Of a stretch of DNA of 64,000 nucleotides, positions 22,401-36,200 are shown one piece after another. The notes beneath the pieces are model-generated. The model did not search any database and was not told the origin of the DNA. It saw only the letters and a program-made list of their open reading frames with translations. This stretch comes from Ovis canadensis. Taxonomy: Eukaryota; Chordata; Mammalia; Artiodactyla; Bovidae. The translations under genes and the position numbers were made by a program. Position 1 is the first letter of the stretch; each line of letters opens with the position of its first letter. The stretch lies in contig NC_091247.1 in NCBI RefSeq assembly GCF_042477335.2, forward strand, positions 38,057,501-38,121,500, read 5' to 3'.

Positions 22401-25400
22401 CTGCATGATATCTCACTGTATGTATATGCAGTTATTCAATTAACCAATCTACTTCTTTTGAACATTTGAAGTTGTTTCTAATTTTATTTTGTGCTATTAT
22501 TGTAGGATCAATCTGACTGTCTCTGTGCGTAATACTTTTCCACATATTAGGCTGTTTTCTCAGAGATTCCCAGAAGTGAAATCACTAGGCCAAAGGTTGT
22601 AGAGAGTTTTGGTTTGTTTGTTTAATTTTTTCTGACTTCTTAATCTTGGTAGTAAGAGTCACATTTTTAAGTTGCTTTTCAAAAGAGCCAGTTGATACCA
22701 CACCCCCTCCCCAAAGCAAAGAAGGTTCCACTTGGGGCAGCTAGGAGCACCTGGGTGCAGAATCCAGCCTGCCTTCACAGCTGCAGCCTCTCCCTTCCTC
22801 GCTTCTTGCCTTAAGTGCGGCCATTCACATCTTGTATTCCAGCCTGAACCTAAGAGGGGCCCTTCCCTTGGGAATAAAGACTTGCCTCTTCATCCCCTGG
22901 CCCTTGGCCTTCTGTCTCCTGTGTCCATCTCCTTTCAGTTACATTTCCTTGCCTCAGGGTCTATTTCTTGTCTCAGGAAGAACATGCAGAAAAGGACATT
23001 CTTCTAATAACTAATTAATGTGCTATGATCTCTGCCTGAAACAACTTCACTGGCCTAAGGCCCAGCAACCCAGGGTAATAAAATAAACAATAAATTGGCC
23101 GGGTGGCTGCTTCCTCCAACACAGGCTGCCTCTTCCTAGTACAGTAGCTCTGTGTCCTTCTGGCCTGGCAGCCTCTCCTCCTGCCTCTGCTGTTTTTCTC
23201 TCTTCATTCTTCCTCCCTCTGGCCTGCAATCTCAAGTCCCTCCTCCTTTGCACCGTTTGGCCCCCTGGTCACAGAGATGAATGGCTGGCTGCCCCAGGGG
23301 CTATAAGGTCCAGGATCCCAAGGCCTCAGAGAGGGCCTCACTGGCCTGTGGCCACGCTGTAGTAGAGGGCCTAGGACTTTGGGTGTGGGGCTTGGGGCTG
23401 CTGGAGCTGAGTGGCCTGGGTCTCCATAGGGAGAGCTCAGCTGGTCTTGAGCATCTCCCGGCCCTTCTATAGCATGACTGAGCCTCTACAGTATAAACGG
23501 GCACATGGTGGGGAGGGGGCCGGGTGCCTACTCAGCTGGTCCTTTTGACCTCCCCCTTTTTCAGGGGGCTCTTTGCATCCTCCTGTAAAGGTGACTCAGC
23601 ATTTGCCTGTGGTTGTACCCTGTCTCACCACCTCTCTGGCTTCTCTGCTGCCTAGGCCTCACAGCAGCATCACCCCCAGAAAGGATGATTCTCTAATAAG
23701 CTGAAGGACTAGTGAAGGGGCCCCTTTCCATTCCAGTAGAGCCACTGTCCTCTGCCAGGCCATCCCGCTAGCCACAGCCCCGGCCGCTCCTCACTCCTGT
23801 CACCCACCTGAGGTCCATGGACATCCTTTTCCTGTCAGGGCTCTGATCTGCTAGTCCATAAGTGGGACTAGGTGGACATCTGCCTGCCTCTTACAAGGCC
23901 TGAGTGTTACTCAAGGGAGCAGAGGGCAGAGCATTGGTCTACCTCCTGATGTCTGGCTTAAGATCTGTCTTGAGAGTCTGGCACAAGCTGGAACCAAGAT
24001 TGCTGGGAGAAATATCAATAACCTCAGATATGCAGATGACACCACCCTTATGGCAGAAAGTGAAGAGGAACTAAAGAGCTTCTTGATGAAAGTGATAGAG
24101 GAGAGTGAAAAAGTTGGTTTAAAACTCAACATTCAAAAAATGAAGATCATGGCATCCGGTCCCATCACTTCATGGCAAATAGATGGGGAAACAATGGAAA
24201 TAGTGACAGGCTTTATTTTCTTGGGCTCCAAAATCACTGCAGGTGGTGACTGCAGGCATGAAATTAAAAGATGCTTGCTCCTTGGAAGAAAAGCTATGAC
24301 CAACCTAGACAGCATATTAAAAAGCAGAGACATCACTTTGCCAACAAAGATCCATCTAGTCAAAGCTATGGTTTTTCCATGTATGGATGTGAGAGTTGGA
24401 CTATAAAGAAAGCTGAGAGCTGAAGAATTGATGCCTTTTAACTATGGTGTTGGAGAAGACTCTTAAGAGTCCATTGGACTGCAAGGAGGTCAAACAAGTC
24501 AATCCTAAAGGAAACCAGTCCTGAATATTCATTGGAAGGACTGCTGCTGAAGCTGAAGCTCCAAACTTTGTGAAGAACTCACTCATTGGAAAAGACCCTG
24601 ATACTGGGAAAGACTGAAGGCAGGAGGAGAAGGGGATGACAGAGGATGAGATGGTTGGATGGCATCACCAACTTGATGGACGTGAGTTCTAGTGAGCTCC
24701 GGGAGTTGGTGATGGACAGGGAAGCCTGGCATGCTGCAGTCCATGGGGTTGCAAAGAGTCGGACACGACTGAGTGACTGAACGGGACTGAACTGAGAGTC
24801 AGGTGTGGAGGTCATCAGGGAGAAACAGGACTGGGAGAAGGACCTCTGGGGAAGGGCTCATCCCACTCCCACTGACAGGAGAATGCAGCCATAGGAAGAA
24901 CATGGGAAGCTCAGCAGAACCCAGGCTCCACCCATTCCAGCCAGGAGAACTTGTTAGGAAGGATCTAAGCTTTCTGAACCTCAGTGTCCTTATCAGTAAC
25001 ATGTGAATAATGGCAACTACCTCATAGGGTTATTTAGGCCAGCCTGTGTCAGGGGCGGTTAGGCAAGGCAAGGCTAGTAGAAGGTCTGGCTACTGGTCTG
25101 GCTACTGGTCTCCTTTGCACTTGGGTCACTTTGTCCCCTGGTAGAGGTTTCTGTGTGCCAGGGACAGTGGTGACCACTCCATAAAGCAAAGAGCTGACTC
25201 AGACCTCAACTCAGCCATTGAGTCACCCATCTCTTACCTCGCTTTGTGTCCTTGGGGTGATTTACAGTCTCCCTGAAACCCTGTGAGGCCAACCAGACAA
25301 GTAGTATTGTCTTGACCCCATTTTAAAGCTGAAGTACACGAGGTTTAGAGAGACCAAAGATAGAGACATATAATGCAAACAGGGCTCCTTGGTGGCTCAG

Positions 25401-28400
25401 ATGATAAAGAATCTGCCTGTAATGCAGGAGACCTGGGTTTTATCCCTGGGTCAGGAAGATCCCCTGGAGAAGGGAATAGCAACCCACTCCGATAATCTTG
25501 CCTGGAGAATTCCATAGAAAGGGGAGCCTGGTGGACTACGGTCCATGGGGTCAAAAAGAGTTGGACACAACTGAGCAACTAACACTAACTAACCTAACCC
25601 AAATACCTGTACCACCGGCAGAAAGTGATGTGTGCCTTTAGTGTCAACCTCAAGATATGCAAATTAAGAGCTATGTGGATTTTCACAAAGGTGCGAGGAC
25701 CCTGGGTTTGGAGTCCATCCAGGTAGAAATGCACTGGGTACTTACAGACACGTGTTTTCTCTAATTATTATCTGTGCCAATGTGAGCCCATGTCTGGTGT
25801 AGCCATTGCTTTTCCAAAACTCATGTGTGTCTTTGCAAAACCTTCACTCTGCCCCCCGAGCTAGTAAGAAACCCAGGATTAGCCCCACTTTATAAAAACT
25901 GGGGAAACTGAGGCAGTGGGCTCTGGAGGGACTTGTCCAAGGTCATATCTGCAGTGAAGCAGCCACCCATCAAGGCACATTCCCTAACTGAGCTGAGGCA
26001 TCGGGTCCAGCCCAGCCACGGCCTCGGGCAACATTGCTGGCGGCCCCTGTCCCTCTGTCCCCCACCCTGGGTGCTGTCCCAACCGCAGGGAGGGTTGGCC
26101 CCACTGTTGCAGAAGCAGAGGCCCCAGAAGCAGACTAGGTTGATTCTTGGCTACACCTCACCCTGAGTGCTCAGGTGCCAGTAAAACAAGCCACATGCTT
26201 AGATTGCCAGGCAAGCAGGATGCTGAAAACTGAGGGAGATGATGTTAGGAAACAGTTTGCTTAGGAAAAATAGTCCTCATGGGGAAAACTGGAATTGCAT
26301 TTGTCTTCCTTATATCCGTTTTATTTCTTTTACATTGGATGGCAAGTCAGGGAGACACCCAAACCTTCTCTGCTCTTTGGGCCTCTGAATATTTGTATTT
26401 GGCCCTGAATAGGGGCAGTCTCCATCTCCATTTGCTCACCTGCAAAACTGAAAGAACTCAGCCATCCTGCAGCACTTCCAGGACCGATTGAGTGGAATAA
26501 TTCAGGGAAGGGGCACAGAAGAGCACCTGGCTCACAGTGGGTGCTCTGCCCACCAGCCCCTCCTTGTTCTCAGGCTTCCCCATCTCCGCTGCTCCCACTC
26601 AGGCCTGAATTAACTTTTCTTTTTTTACCCTGCCATCGGAATGTGTTTGCCTGGCAACAGAGGCGATCTGTATCTCTCCCCACAGAGAAAGCAGCTATGA
26701 GAGCCCTCAATAGGATTTCCTTTCTGGACACAGTGCTGGCCTTGTTAAGGGGGCCCTCGGGGCTGCAGGTCATACCCAGATGTCCCTGAGAATTTACCCA
26801 GCCCCGGGTTCTCTGCTTGGCTTGACTGTGTCCCTAGATTTGCTTTGGAACTCACTGAACTCTGTGTTTCTCCAGACCCATGTGTGGTCAGCAAATCCAA
26901 GGTCATGTGGTTTTAGCCGAAGGGCTCTTGCTGGGCCACTTGAGGCTCTGGAAACATCCCAGGAAGTGGCCCTGGCTATGCTGGGGAGCATCACCCTTTG
27001 TTCCTCCCCATGGAGCTTACCAGGCTCCTCTGTCCATGGGATTCTCTAGGCAAGAATACTGGAGTGGGTTCCCCTTTCCTTCTCCAGGGGATCTTCCTGA
27101 ACTAGGAATCAAGCCTGGGTTCTCCTGCATTGCAGACAGATTATTTACCATCTGATCTTGCAACAAATAGTTTGATCTTTGGGATGGTGATCTAGGTGCT
27201 AGGTACTGGTTTATGCGCTTACGGTCTATAACTGATTTAACCCTCAGAACATCGGGTGAGATGGATTTACCTATGAGGCCCATTTGATGGTAAGGGTTAT
27301 AGTGCTCACATCAGAGGAAACATGAGATGAAACGAGATAATTCATGGACAGTCTGGAACACGGTCTGGCACAAGTGCTTAATAAATCAGAACAATGACCT
27401 CCCATTATAGAGGAAAGTACCAAGGTTCACAGAACCGAGGTTCTGAAGGTTAGAGAAACCAGGTCTGCTGGCCCCAGGCCCTGAGGCTCCCTGCCTCTCC
27501 CCTGAGGCTCTGAAGGAGAAGATGTGCTTGAGAAAGAGGAAACCCTGTCCACGGGCCGATGGGGTGATACATTCTCATCACAACCCAGCTCTCAGAATGG
27601 GCCTCTGATGGGAGGAAATCCTGTCTTCACACCCAGCTGTTGGAGGGAGATGAGGGGCTTCACCGACCTAAAACTGCCGGTGTAGGTGGGTGACCCCCAG
27701 ACAGCATCTCCTCCATGGCAGCTCACCTGCTAACTCCTTGGGGAGCGAGCCCCGTGGCAACTGAACTTCCCTGGAAGCACAGAGTAAACTAACAGCTCAG
27801 AACACAATGAGATGCCCATGAGCTGGAAGAAACTCCAGCCAGTTTCCCTGGCTGCCGCCTGCTGGGCAGAGGGTGGGCACGGGGCAGGGGGTGGGTGGTG
27901 GTGGCAGAGAGCATTTCCTTAGGGTAGAGACAGTTGAAGAGCAAAGGATTTGGTGTTAGACTGATAAGGGTTTGGGTTCCTGCTCCACTATTAGCTCTTT
28001 AAGGTGGAGTAAGCCCGATAACCTTTCAAAGCCTTGAGTTCTTCAATACAGCTGTCCCTCGTTCCTTGGTGTTCATGGAGCACTGGTTTCAGGACCCCAC
28101 CTCCCTTGCAGATGCTCAAGCCCCTGCAAGTATAAAATGGCACAGCACAGCAGACCCTCTGGATCCATGGGGTCCACATTCAACAGTTGGTTGTGTTCTC
28201 AGATGTGGAAGGCTCAGATACAGAGACCCCAATTGAACCTACTAGGGCTGCTAGAAGGAGCTACCTTCTTGAAGTGATGAGGGTGATGTCTGCCATGGAC
28301 ATGCTATTGTCGGTGGGGCTATCTGCATAATGACAGTGTCCAGAGCAGGCTGTCAACCCCGGCTGCAATTTGAATTGACTAGGGAGTTCCTGAAAAAGAC

Positions 28401-31400
28401 CAGTGGTCAGGGCCCCATCATGGACCAGCAGGTCAGAACCCCTGGGCTGGACCCAGCATTGTTAGCTGGAGCTCCACGGGCAGTGGCTGAGGCCTACTGG
28501 CCCAATAGTTCCCAGGCTCCCTTCCTGGCCAGCAGTCTCTGACTTGCCATCTCTTCTCCTAAGGGCTCTTTGACTTTTCCCTCTGGGCATGAACATGGCC
28601 CCTTAAGGTTTAGGGGGAGGGACTTGGCACACGCTGAGGGCTCACCCAAGGGTCTCTGTTTGTTGGGCAACCCACCCCTTAGCTTCTTGTCCGTCATGGC
28701 CCCTGGGACACTCCTCTGGCCAGTCCCAGCCCAGGGCAGCACTGGACTCCTCTGCCCGCAGTCCTGCTGCTGCTAAGTCACCTCAGTCGTGTCCGACTCT
28801 GTGCGACCCCATAGGCGGCAGCCCACCAGGCTCATCCGTCCCTGGAATTCTCCAGACAAGAACACTGGAGTGGGTTGCCATTTCCTTCTCCAATGCATGA
28901 AAGTGAAAAGTGAAAGTGAAGTCGCTCAGTCGTGTCCGACTCTTAGCAACCTCATGGACTGCAGCCTACCAGGCTCCTGCACCCATGGGATTTTCCAGGC
29001 AAGAGTACTGGAGTGGGGTGCCATTGCCTTCTCCGGCCCACAGTCCAGCCTTAAGCAATTTGGGCTCAAAGCTGTTCTGAGCTCCTGCCAAAGAGTCCGG
29101 TTTTCCTTCCAATTTGTTCTCTTCATTCTCTGGCTCACCATGGGCTCCAAAGGGGGCTGTGGAGAGGGGTGGTGGCCTCAGGGTCTCAATGCTCAGGCCT
29201 CAATTCAGTTCAGTTCAGTTCAGTCGCTCAGTCGTGTCTGACTCTTTGCGACCCCATGAATCGCAGCACGCCAGGCCTCCCTGTCCATCACCAACTCCCG
29301 GAGTTCACTCAGACTCACGTCCATCGAGTTGGTGATGCCATCCAGCCATCACATCCTCGGTCGTCCCCTTCTCCTCCTGCCCCCAATCCCTCCCAGCATC
29401 AGAGTTTTTCCAATGAGTCAACTCTTCGCATGAGGTGGCCAAAGTACTGGAGCTTCAGCTTTAGCATCATTCCTTCCAAGGAAATCCCAGGGTTGATCTC
29501 CTTCAGAATGGACTGGTTGGATCTCCTTGCAGTCCAAGGGACTCTCAAGAGTCTTCTCCAATACCACAGTTCAAACGCACCAATTCTTCGCCACTCAGCC
29601 TTCTTCATGGTCCAACTCTCACATCCATACATGACCACAGGAAAAACCATAGCCTTGACTAGACGGACCTTAGTCAGCAAAGTAATGTCTCTGCTTTTGA
29701 ATATACTATCTAGGTTGGTCATAACTTTTCTTCCAAGGAGTAAGTGTCTTTTAATTTCATGGCTGCAGTCACCATCGGCAGTGATTTTGGAGCCCCAAAA
29801 AATAAAGTCTGACACTGTTTCTACTGTTTCCCCATCTATTTGCCATGAAGTGATGGGACTAGATGCCATGATCTTCATTTTCTGAATGTTGAGCTTTAAC
29901 CCAACTTTTTCACTCTCTTCTTTCACTTTCATCAAGAGGCTTTTACGTTCCTCTTCACTTTCTGCCATAAGGGTGGTGTCATCTGCATATCTGAGGTTAC
30001 TGATATTTCTCCCGGCAATCTTGATTCCAGTCCAGCATTTCTTCCAGTCCAGCATTTCTCATAATGTACTCTGCATAGAAGTTAAATAAGCAGGGTGACA
30101 ATATACAGCCTTGACTTACTCCTTTTCCTATTTGGAACCAGTCTGTTGTTCCATGTCCAGTTCTAACTGTTGCTTCTTGACCTGCATACAGATTTCTCAA
30201 GAGGCAGGTCAGGTGGTCTGGTATTTCCATCTCTTTCAGGATTTTCCACATTTTATTGTGATCCACACAGTCAAAGGCTTTGGCATAGTCAATAAAGCAG
30301 AAATAGATGTTTTTCTGGAACTCTCTTGCTTTTTCCATGATCCAGCAGATGCTGGCAGTTTGATCTCTGGTTCCTCTGCCTTTTCTAAAACCAGCTTGAA
30401 CATCAGGGAGTTCACGGTTCACGTATTGCTGAAGCCTGGCTTGGAGAATTTTGAGCATTACTTTACTAGCATGTGAGATGAATGCAATTGTGCGGTAGTT
30501 TGAGCATTCTTTTGCATTGCCTTTCTTTGGGATTGGAATAAAAACTAACATTTTCCAGTCCTGTGGCCACTGCTGAGTTTTCCAAATTTGCTGGCATATT
30601 GAGTGCAGCACTTTCACAGCATCATCTTTCAGGATTTGAAGTAGCTCAACTGGAATTCCATTACCACCACTAGCTTTGCTCGTAGTGATGCTTTCTAAGG
30701 CCCACTTGACTTCACATTCCAAGGTGTCTGGCTCTCGATTAGTGATCACATCATCATGATTATCTGGGTTGTGAAGATCTTTTTTGTACAGTTCTTCTGT
30801 GTATTCTTGCCACCTCTTCTTAATATCTTCTGCTTCTGTTAGGTCCATACCATTTCTGTCCTTTATTGAGCCCATCTTTGCAAGAAATGTCTTTGCAGTC
30901 AAAGATGGAGAAGCTCTATACAGTCAATAAAAACAAGACCAGAAGCTAACTGTGGCTCAGATCATGAACTCCTTATTACCAAATTCAGACTCAAATTGAA
31001 GAAAGTAGGGAAAACTGCTAGACCATTCAGGTATGACCTAAATCAAATCTGTTATGATTATACAGTGGAAGTGAGGAATAGATTTAAGGGCCTAGATCTG
31101 ATAGATAGAGTGCCTGATGAACTATGGAATGAGGTTCGTGACATTGTACAGGAGACAGGGATTAAGACCATCCCCATGGAAAAGAAATGCAAAAAAGCAA
31201 AATGGCTATCTGGGGAGGCCTTACAAATAGCTGTGAAAAAAAGAGAGGTGAAAAGCAAAGGAGAAAAGGGAAGATATAAGCATCTGAATGCAGAGTTCCA
31301 AAGAATAGCAAGAAGAGATAAGAAAACCTTCTTCAGCGATCAGTGCAAAGAAATAGAGGAAAACAACAGAATGGAAAGACTAGAGATCTCTTCAAGAAAA

Positions 31401-33176
31401 TTAGAGATACCAAGGGAACGTTTCATGCAAAGATGGGCTTGATAGAGGACAGAAATGCTCAGGCCTGAAAAAGAGCAAAGAAAAACACATATACCCTGGG
31501 GCCACAGCCTAGTGGCTGTGCTAGAGGGTGGGACTGAAAGTCTAGGGTGGGATGGGGATCCTCTTCCTAGTGTGCCCCTCACACGCTTTCTATCATGTAT
31601 GAGCTATCTTTACATTAAATGACTGCCTAAACAGATCAATAACCACCTATGGCCAGCCAGCAGAGCCTCGGGGTGGTCTAATTCTAACCACATCTGTATA
31701 CAGGTACTTTGGCAGACTCCCATTAGCTGTGAAGTCCACAATATTCTGTGTAGGAATCAGTTTTAAGCCATGCTTTGTTTCTGAGCCAAACCTTGCTTGT
31801 CCCACCCACCCCTCCACATCATGGAGGTGAAAAGAAAAGGACCAAGGACAGATTTGATATTTTAAGTTCAACTGAAATCCCACTTCCTCCCAAAGGTCTT
31901 CGGATTCCGCATCCATGAAAATCTCTCCCTTCTGTGAAATATCCTTGATTGCCCCTCCACCGTGACTCACCCCAGCATCTACCTTGCTGTGGGCAGGCGG
32001 TGCTGATCTGCCCACAGCATCCCTGCATAATGACTGTGCTCCCTTCCACCAGGTATCTCCTGGAACAGGATTTCCCGGGTATGAGGATTGGGCCTGAGCC
32101 GACTACTGACTCCTTCATTTCGGTGATGCAAGGCGAGGTGGAGGGCATCATCCCTGGGAACGCCCTGGTGGTGGATCCTAAGAAACCTTTCAGGAAACTG
32201 AACGCCTTTGGCAATGCCTTCTTGAACAGGTGGGTACAGAGGGAACTCACGCATCCTGGGTGCTCTCTTTTCTCCTTGGAGTATGAAAGGGCAAGACCCT
32301 GTATCTTTTCCAAACCTGGAATCTCTCTTGATTGTCCCTTTCTTAGTGGGAATGAAACCACCATTGATTAGGGATATGGAAGCTGCTAACACTGGCCTGA
32401 TTTCTCCTAATCAAGTTGGGGGAGGGATCCAACTAGTTAAATCCCATCTCTAATCCACACCTCCCTCCAGGAAAAGCAGAGAGGGCTGCCCTCTGTAGTT
32501 CCCAGCTTTTGCCTATCCTTTTGCCTGGCTGGAAGGGCTTTTCAGCCAGCTAGGAGGAGGCAGAGGAAGGTTCCTCCTGTGTTGGACATTTTTTTTACTT
32601 GATGGCAGGGACCCTGGACTTAAGGTAGAAGCCCTGGCTTGGATCACTGTGCCTCCTACTAAACTCACTATGTGACCTTGGACAAGTCCCCTCCCCTGAG
32701 ACAAGTCAGCCTGTAAACGCCAGGGTCACTGGGTCAATTTGAGTGGAAGAAGCTCTAGTGGCTGCTCTTCAAGCTGACCCGGGCCTTTCTGTTACTCTGC
32801 TTACCTAGAGTGCAGGCTAATTCCCTGATCAGGCTTAAAATGTAGGTCCGCACCACAATTTTGCGTGCATATTGCATTAAAAAAAAATTTTAAGCTACTT
32901 TCTATAATTGAAGGCATTTTGAGTAAAGGTAAAGACTATGGGCGTTGGGTTAAGAACCCATCCAATAGCACCATGCTCTTAGGTAGATTACCTAACTGGT
33001 CTGTGTCTGACTTTTCCCATCTGTAAAATAGGATGAGAGTAAATGTCCTCCTCCAAGGCAAGAGGACTTTGTGAGAAAGTTGGCATTTGACACAGATATT
33101 CAATGATGAGTGAAGTCACATGCAAAGGGTTAAAAAAAAAGGACATTTCAGGAAGAGAAAACTGAAAAAAAATATG

Positions 33177-33220
<44 letters not shown>

Positions 33221-36200
33221 GGCAGAGAGGATTCAAAGAACGTGGCTCAATGCAGGAACACTGTAACTTCTCTGCTGGAGCCTCCACAGCTGAATGACAG
33301 ATGTATACATGAACTGTTCTCTGGGGACCGGCCAGGCACGTCCCCTGGGAGGAAAAACAAGGAGCAGGGCAGGGCAGGGCAGGGAGTTGAGGAGGCCCTT
33401 CCGTGTACCACCAGCTTCACTGCAGCCACGTACAGGATGGCTATACCCCAGGTGCCTGCTTCCTGTCCTTGTACTGCCCAGGGGTCCTATTCTCCCCCCG
33501 ACATCTCCCTTCCCCTTCTCTGGGGGGTGTCCCAAGCCTTTTCCAGGCACCTCAGCCTCCTCTTGCAGTGGATGACCTTGCTTCCCGTTCTAGAGAAGAT
33601 GGAATCCCGTATCCCTGGGTTCCCTGCCGTTGGTTTGGTTCCAGTCTGTCCATAAGTGGAGCCTGTTAGCATCAGTGCCCCCCCCCCACCCCCGCCACGC
33701 AGCCCAGGGATCTGCACCCTCTTTTACCCTCAGGTCTGCCGCTTCCCCACCCCCGCCAAGAACCCCCACCCCCAGCCATCTTCCAGGGACGGCTCTGTCA
33801 GTTACTCCTCTTCCTGACAGCTCCGCCCTCCCTTGGCTCCTTTACCGCAGGGAGCTATCTTCTTGAGAACCCTGCAGCAGGCCCTACTACCCCCTCGCTT
33901 TCCTTCCACAGCGTCTGGGCTTCACCTCCGCACTCCTTCCTGCCCCCCACCCTGTGGAACACAGCTTCCTCGTCACAGCTGCCCATGTGAACATTGTCCG
34001 TGACCTCTCTGTGATAAGCCGTGAGCACGTTCGGTCCCCACCCCACCTCATCTCTCAACCACCATCCCCTCTCAGCTCCTTGGCCTCCTCCTGTCTCCCT
34101 GGCAGACCCTCTCCAGTCTCCCCCAGCCCCCTTTTGCTCTGGCCCCTGTGACCTGGTGTCCCCCTCGGCTTCTGCCCTGCTCACTCCATGCACCTGGCCT
34201 GGGTGATGCTCACCTAGAGCCCTGGCCCCAAACACCAGCCCCATCTACATGACCTCCTGGTCACCAAGTGACAGCAACCCTGCTCAAACTGCTTTCAGCA
34301 AAATGTGGAATTTATTGAGGAATGCTGGAGCGTGCCTTAGAACCTATGGACAAGAATCTGGCTGGGCCCAAGGCATAGAGGGAACCATGGGCTTTAATAG
34401 GACAGGGGCCGCGCCATGGACTGTCTAGCACAGTGCCAGAAACACAGCACGTGCTTCGTAAATATTTACCAAATGGATCTGGAGAAGCTGACAACCACCG
34501 TATCAGATTGTATCACTCTTTTGCTTAGAACGTTCCAATGGATTTTTACCACCCTCAGTATAAAATCCACATTTCTTAACATGGCTTTCAAGGCCCTTAT
34601 AATCTGGCCCCTACCTCCCTGTCCGGCCACGTCTCTAGCTGCTCCAGCCATCTGGTTCTCATCTCAGTGATAGTGTCCCCTGGCCTGGTGCCTACACACA
34701 CACGTACGTGCACACACACACACACACACGCTCCCCTCGCCCCTCTTATTTCCGTGTGGCATCTCCACCTGCTTCTGTTAGTTTCCTAGGACTGCCAGAA
34801 CAAATTACCATGAACTAGGTGGCTTTAAAATAAATATTGACTCATAGTTCTGGAGGCTAGAAGTTCAAAATCAAGGTGTTGGCAGGGTCATGCCCCGTCT
34901 GAAGCCCAGAGGGGAGAATCTTTCCTTGCTTCTTCTAGCTTCTGGTTACTCCAGGCATTTTGTTTGTATCAGAATAATTCCAATCTCTGACTCCATCTTT
35001 ACATGGCCATCTCCCTGTGCGTATCTGTATCTTCACTTAGCTACACACATACACACACACACACGCTCACACACACATACACCCTGGCTTCCTGCCTGCA
35101 CCCCTGTCCTCCCAGCAAAGCTGGTCACCTTTTGAGGTCTTACTTCAGGTTCTGTCTCCCCTGTGTGGCTTCCTGGACTCTTTCCCATGCATCCCTGGCC
35201 TCCTCACCTGACCTGCATTTCTGCAGCCACCTCACTGGAGAGCAGAGGTTCCCTTCCCTGTCTGTTCCCAAGACAGTGGGACTGTGAACTGGAACTGCGA
35301 TGGTCAGACACCTTGTCGGCTTCCACCAAAAATGGCATTTAAGAGAGAAGGCTTGAAGCAAGAAGGATCCAGCTTAGGTTTACCAGTTTATATTTGGAGA
35401 CTTTGGTATGTAACGCTGGAAATGTTTCCTTGCTTAAGGCTTGAGAAGGAAATGGCAACCTACCCCAGTATTCTTGCTTGGGAAATCCCATGGAGAGAGG
35501 AACCTGGCGGACTACAGTCCATAGGGCCACACAGAGTCGGACATGACTGAAGCGACTTAGCGTGCATGCACGCTATGCTAATAGCAATATTTGGTATTTG
35601 GACAGCCTCTTAAAAGCCCACATAAGCATTCCTGCGTGGTGTGGCCCATTCTTCAAGTCCAGTTGTAGTGTCTCCTCCTCCAGGAAGCCTTCCTTCCACC
35701 TTGGATCTCCTGAGTCCTTCATTTGACCTCTTGGGGGTGCTGGTCCCATGGTACCTATGTCCTTCTGCACACCTCCACTATTCTACCAGACTGTGCTCCT
35801 GGTGGGGCAGGGTTCAAGCACTGGACATCCTGGTGTCCCTGCCAGCAGGGGCTCACAGACATAGTCCTACAGCTGCCTTAGGATGCCCCCGAGAGCTTCC
35901 TCCAAGTACAGATCCTGGGTCCACTATGGGGGTTGGTCTAACTTGGGCTGGGAGTCTGCATTGGAACCTCTGCCCAGGGCAGGAGAGGTTGGTATGGGGC
36001 CAAAAGGAGGGTGCCTGAGAGGCAAGGGCAGAATGGCGGCTCACCACGGGTCTCTTCCCACCTATGCAGGTTTGTGTGTGCCCAGCTGCCCAACCCCGTG
36101 CTGGAGAGCATCAGCGTCATTGACACACCAGGCATCCTCTCTGGAGAGAAGCAGAGGATCAGCAGAGGTAAGCGAGGCACCTGGTAGGCTTGGCCCTGGC

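Larger units (their letters stand above)
19469..32052 (+). other. EHD3: EHD3 intron 1 (12.6 kb)
   Basis: This phase-2 GT-AG intron is the largest in the gene. It contains two BovB LINEs (23979-24792 sense and 29201-31453 antisense with inversion), a Bov-A2 (28765-29035), Bov-tA SINEs (22022-22206, 25381-25597, 27009-27156), an L1 remnant (22260-22690), a Tigger-like remnant near 28050-28185 and several MIR pieces. The rest is unique sequence in which no further coding exon is recognisable. Confidence 0.85.
32230..36069 (+). other. EHD3: EHD3 intron 2 (3.8 kb)
   Basis: This phase-2 intron holds MIR and L2 pieces, an antisense MLT1 LTR fragment (34775-35040), a Bov-A monomer (35441-35565) and three alternating dinucleotide tracts (33177-33217, 34694-34730, 35042-35082). 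The section 33.3-34.3 kb is C-rich with poly-C runs near 33680. No coding potential was recognised. Confidence 0.8.

Noticed and set aside
29997..30902. A 301-codon minus-strand frame with reverse-transcriptase motifs as a host gene
   Set aside because: It is the BovB reverse transcriptase, interrupted before YADD and lacking the endonuclease. It belongs to the mobile element.
31949..32392. Open frames on both strands overlapping EHD3 exon 2
   Set aside because: They run through the splice sites into intron. The true coding part is only 32053-32229.
33177..35082. Alternating CA/TG tracts as a CRISPR-like or minisatellite array
   Set aside because: They are simple dinucleotide repeats without spacers or a longer unit.
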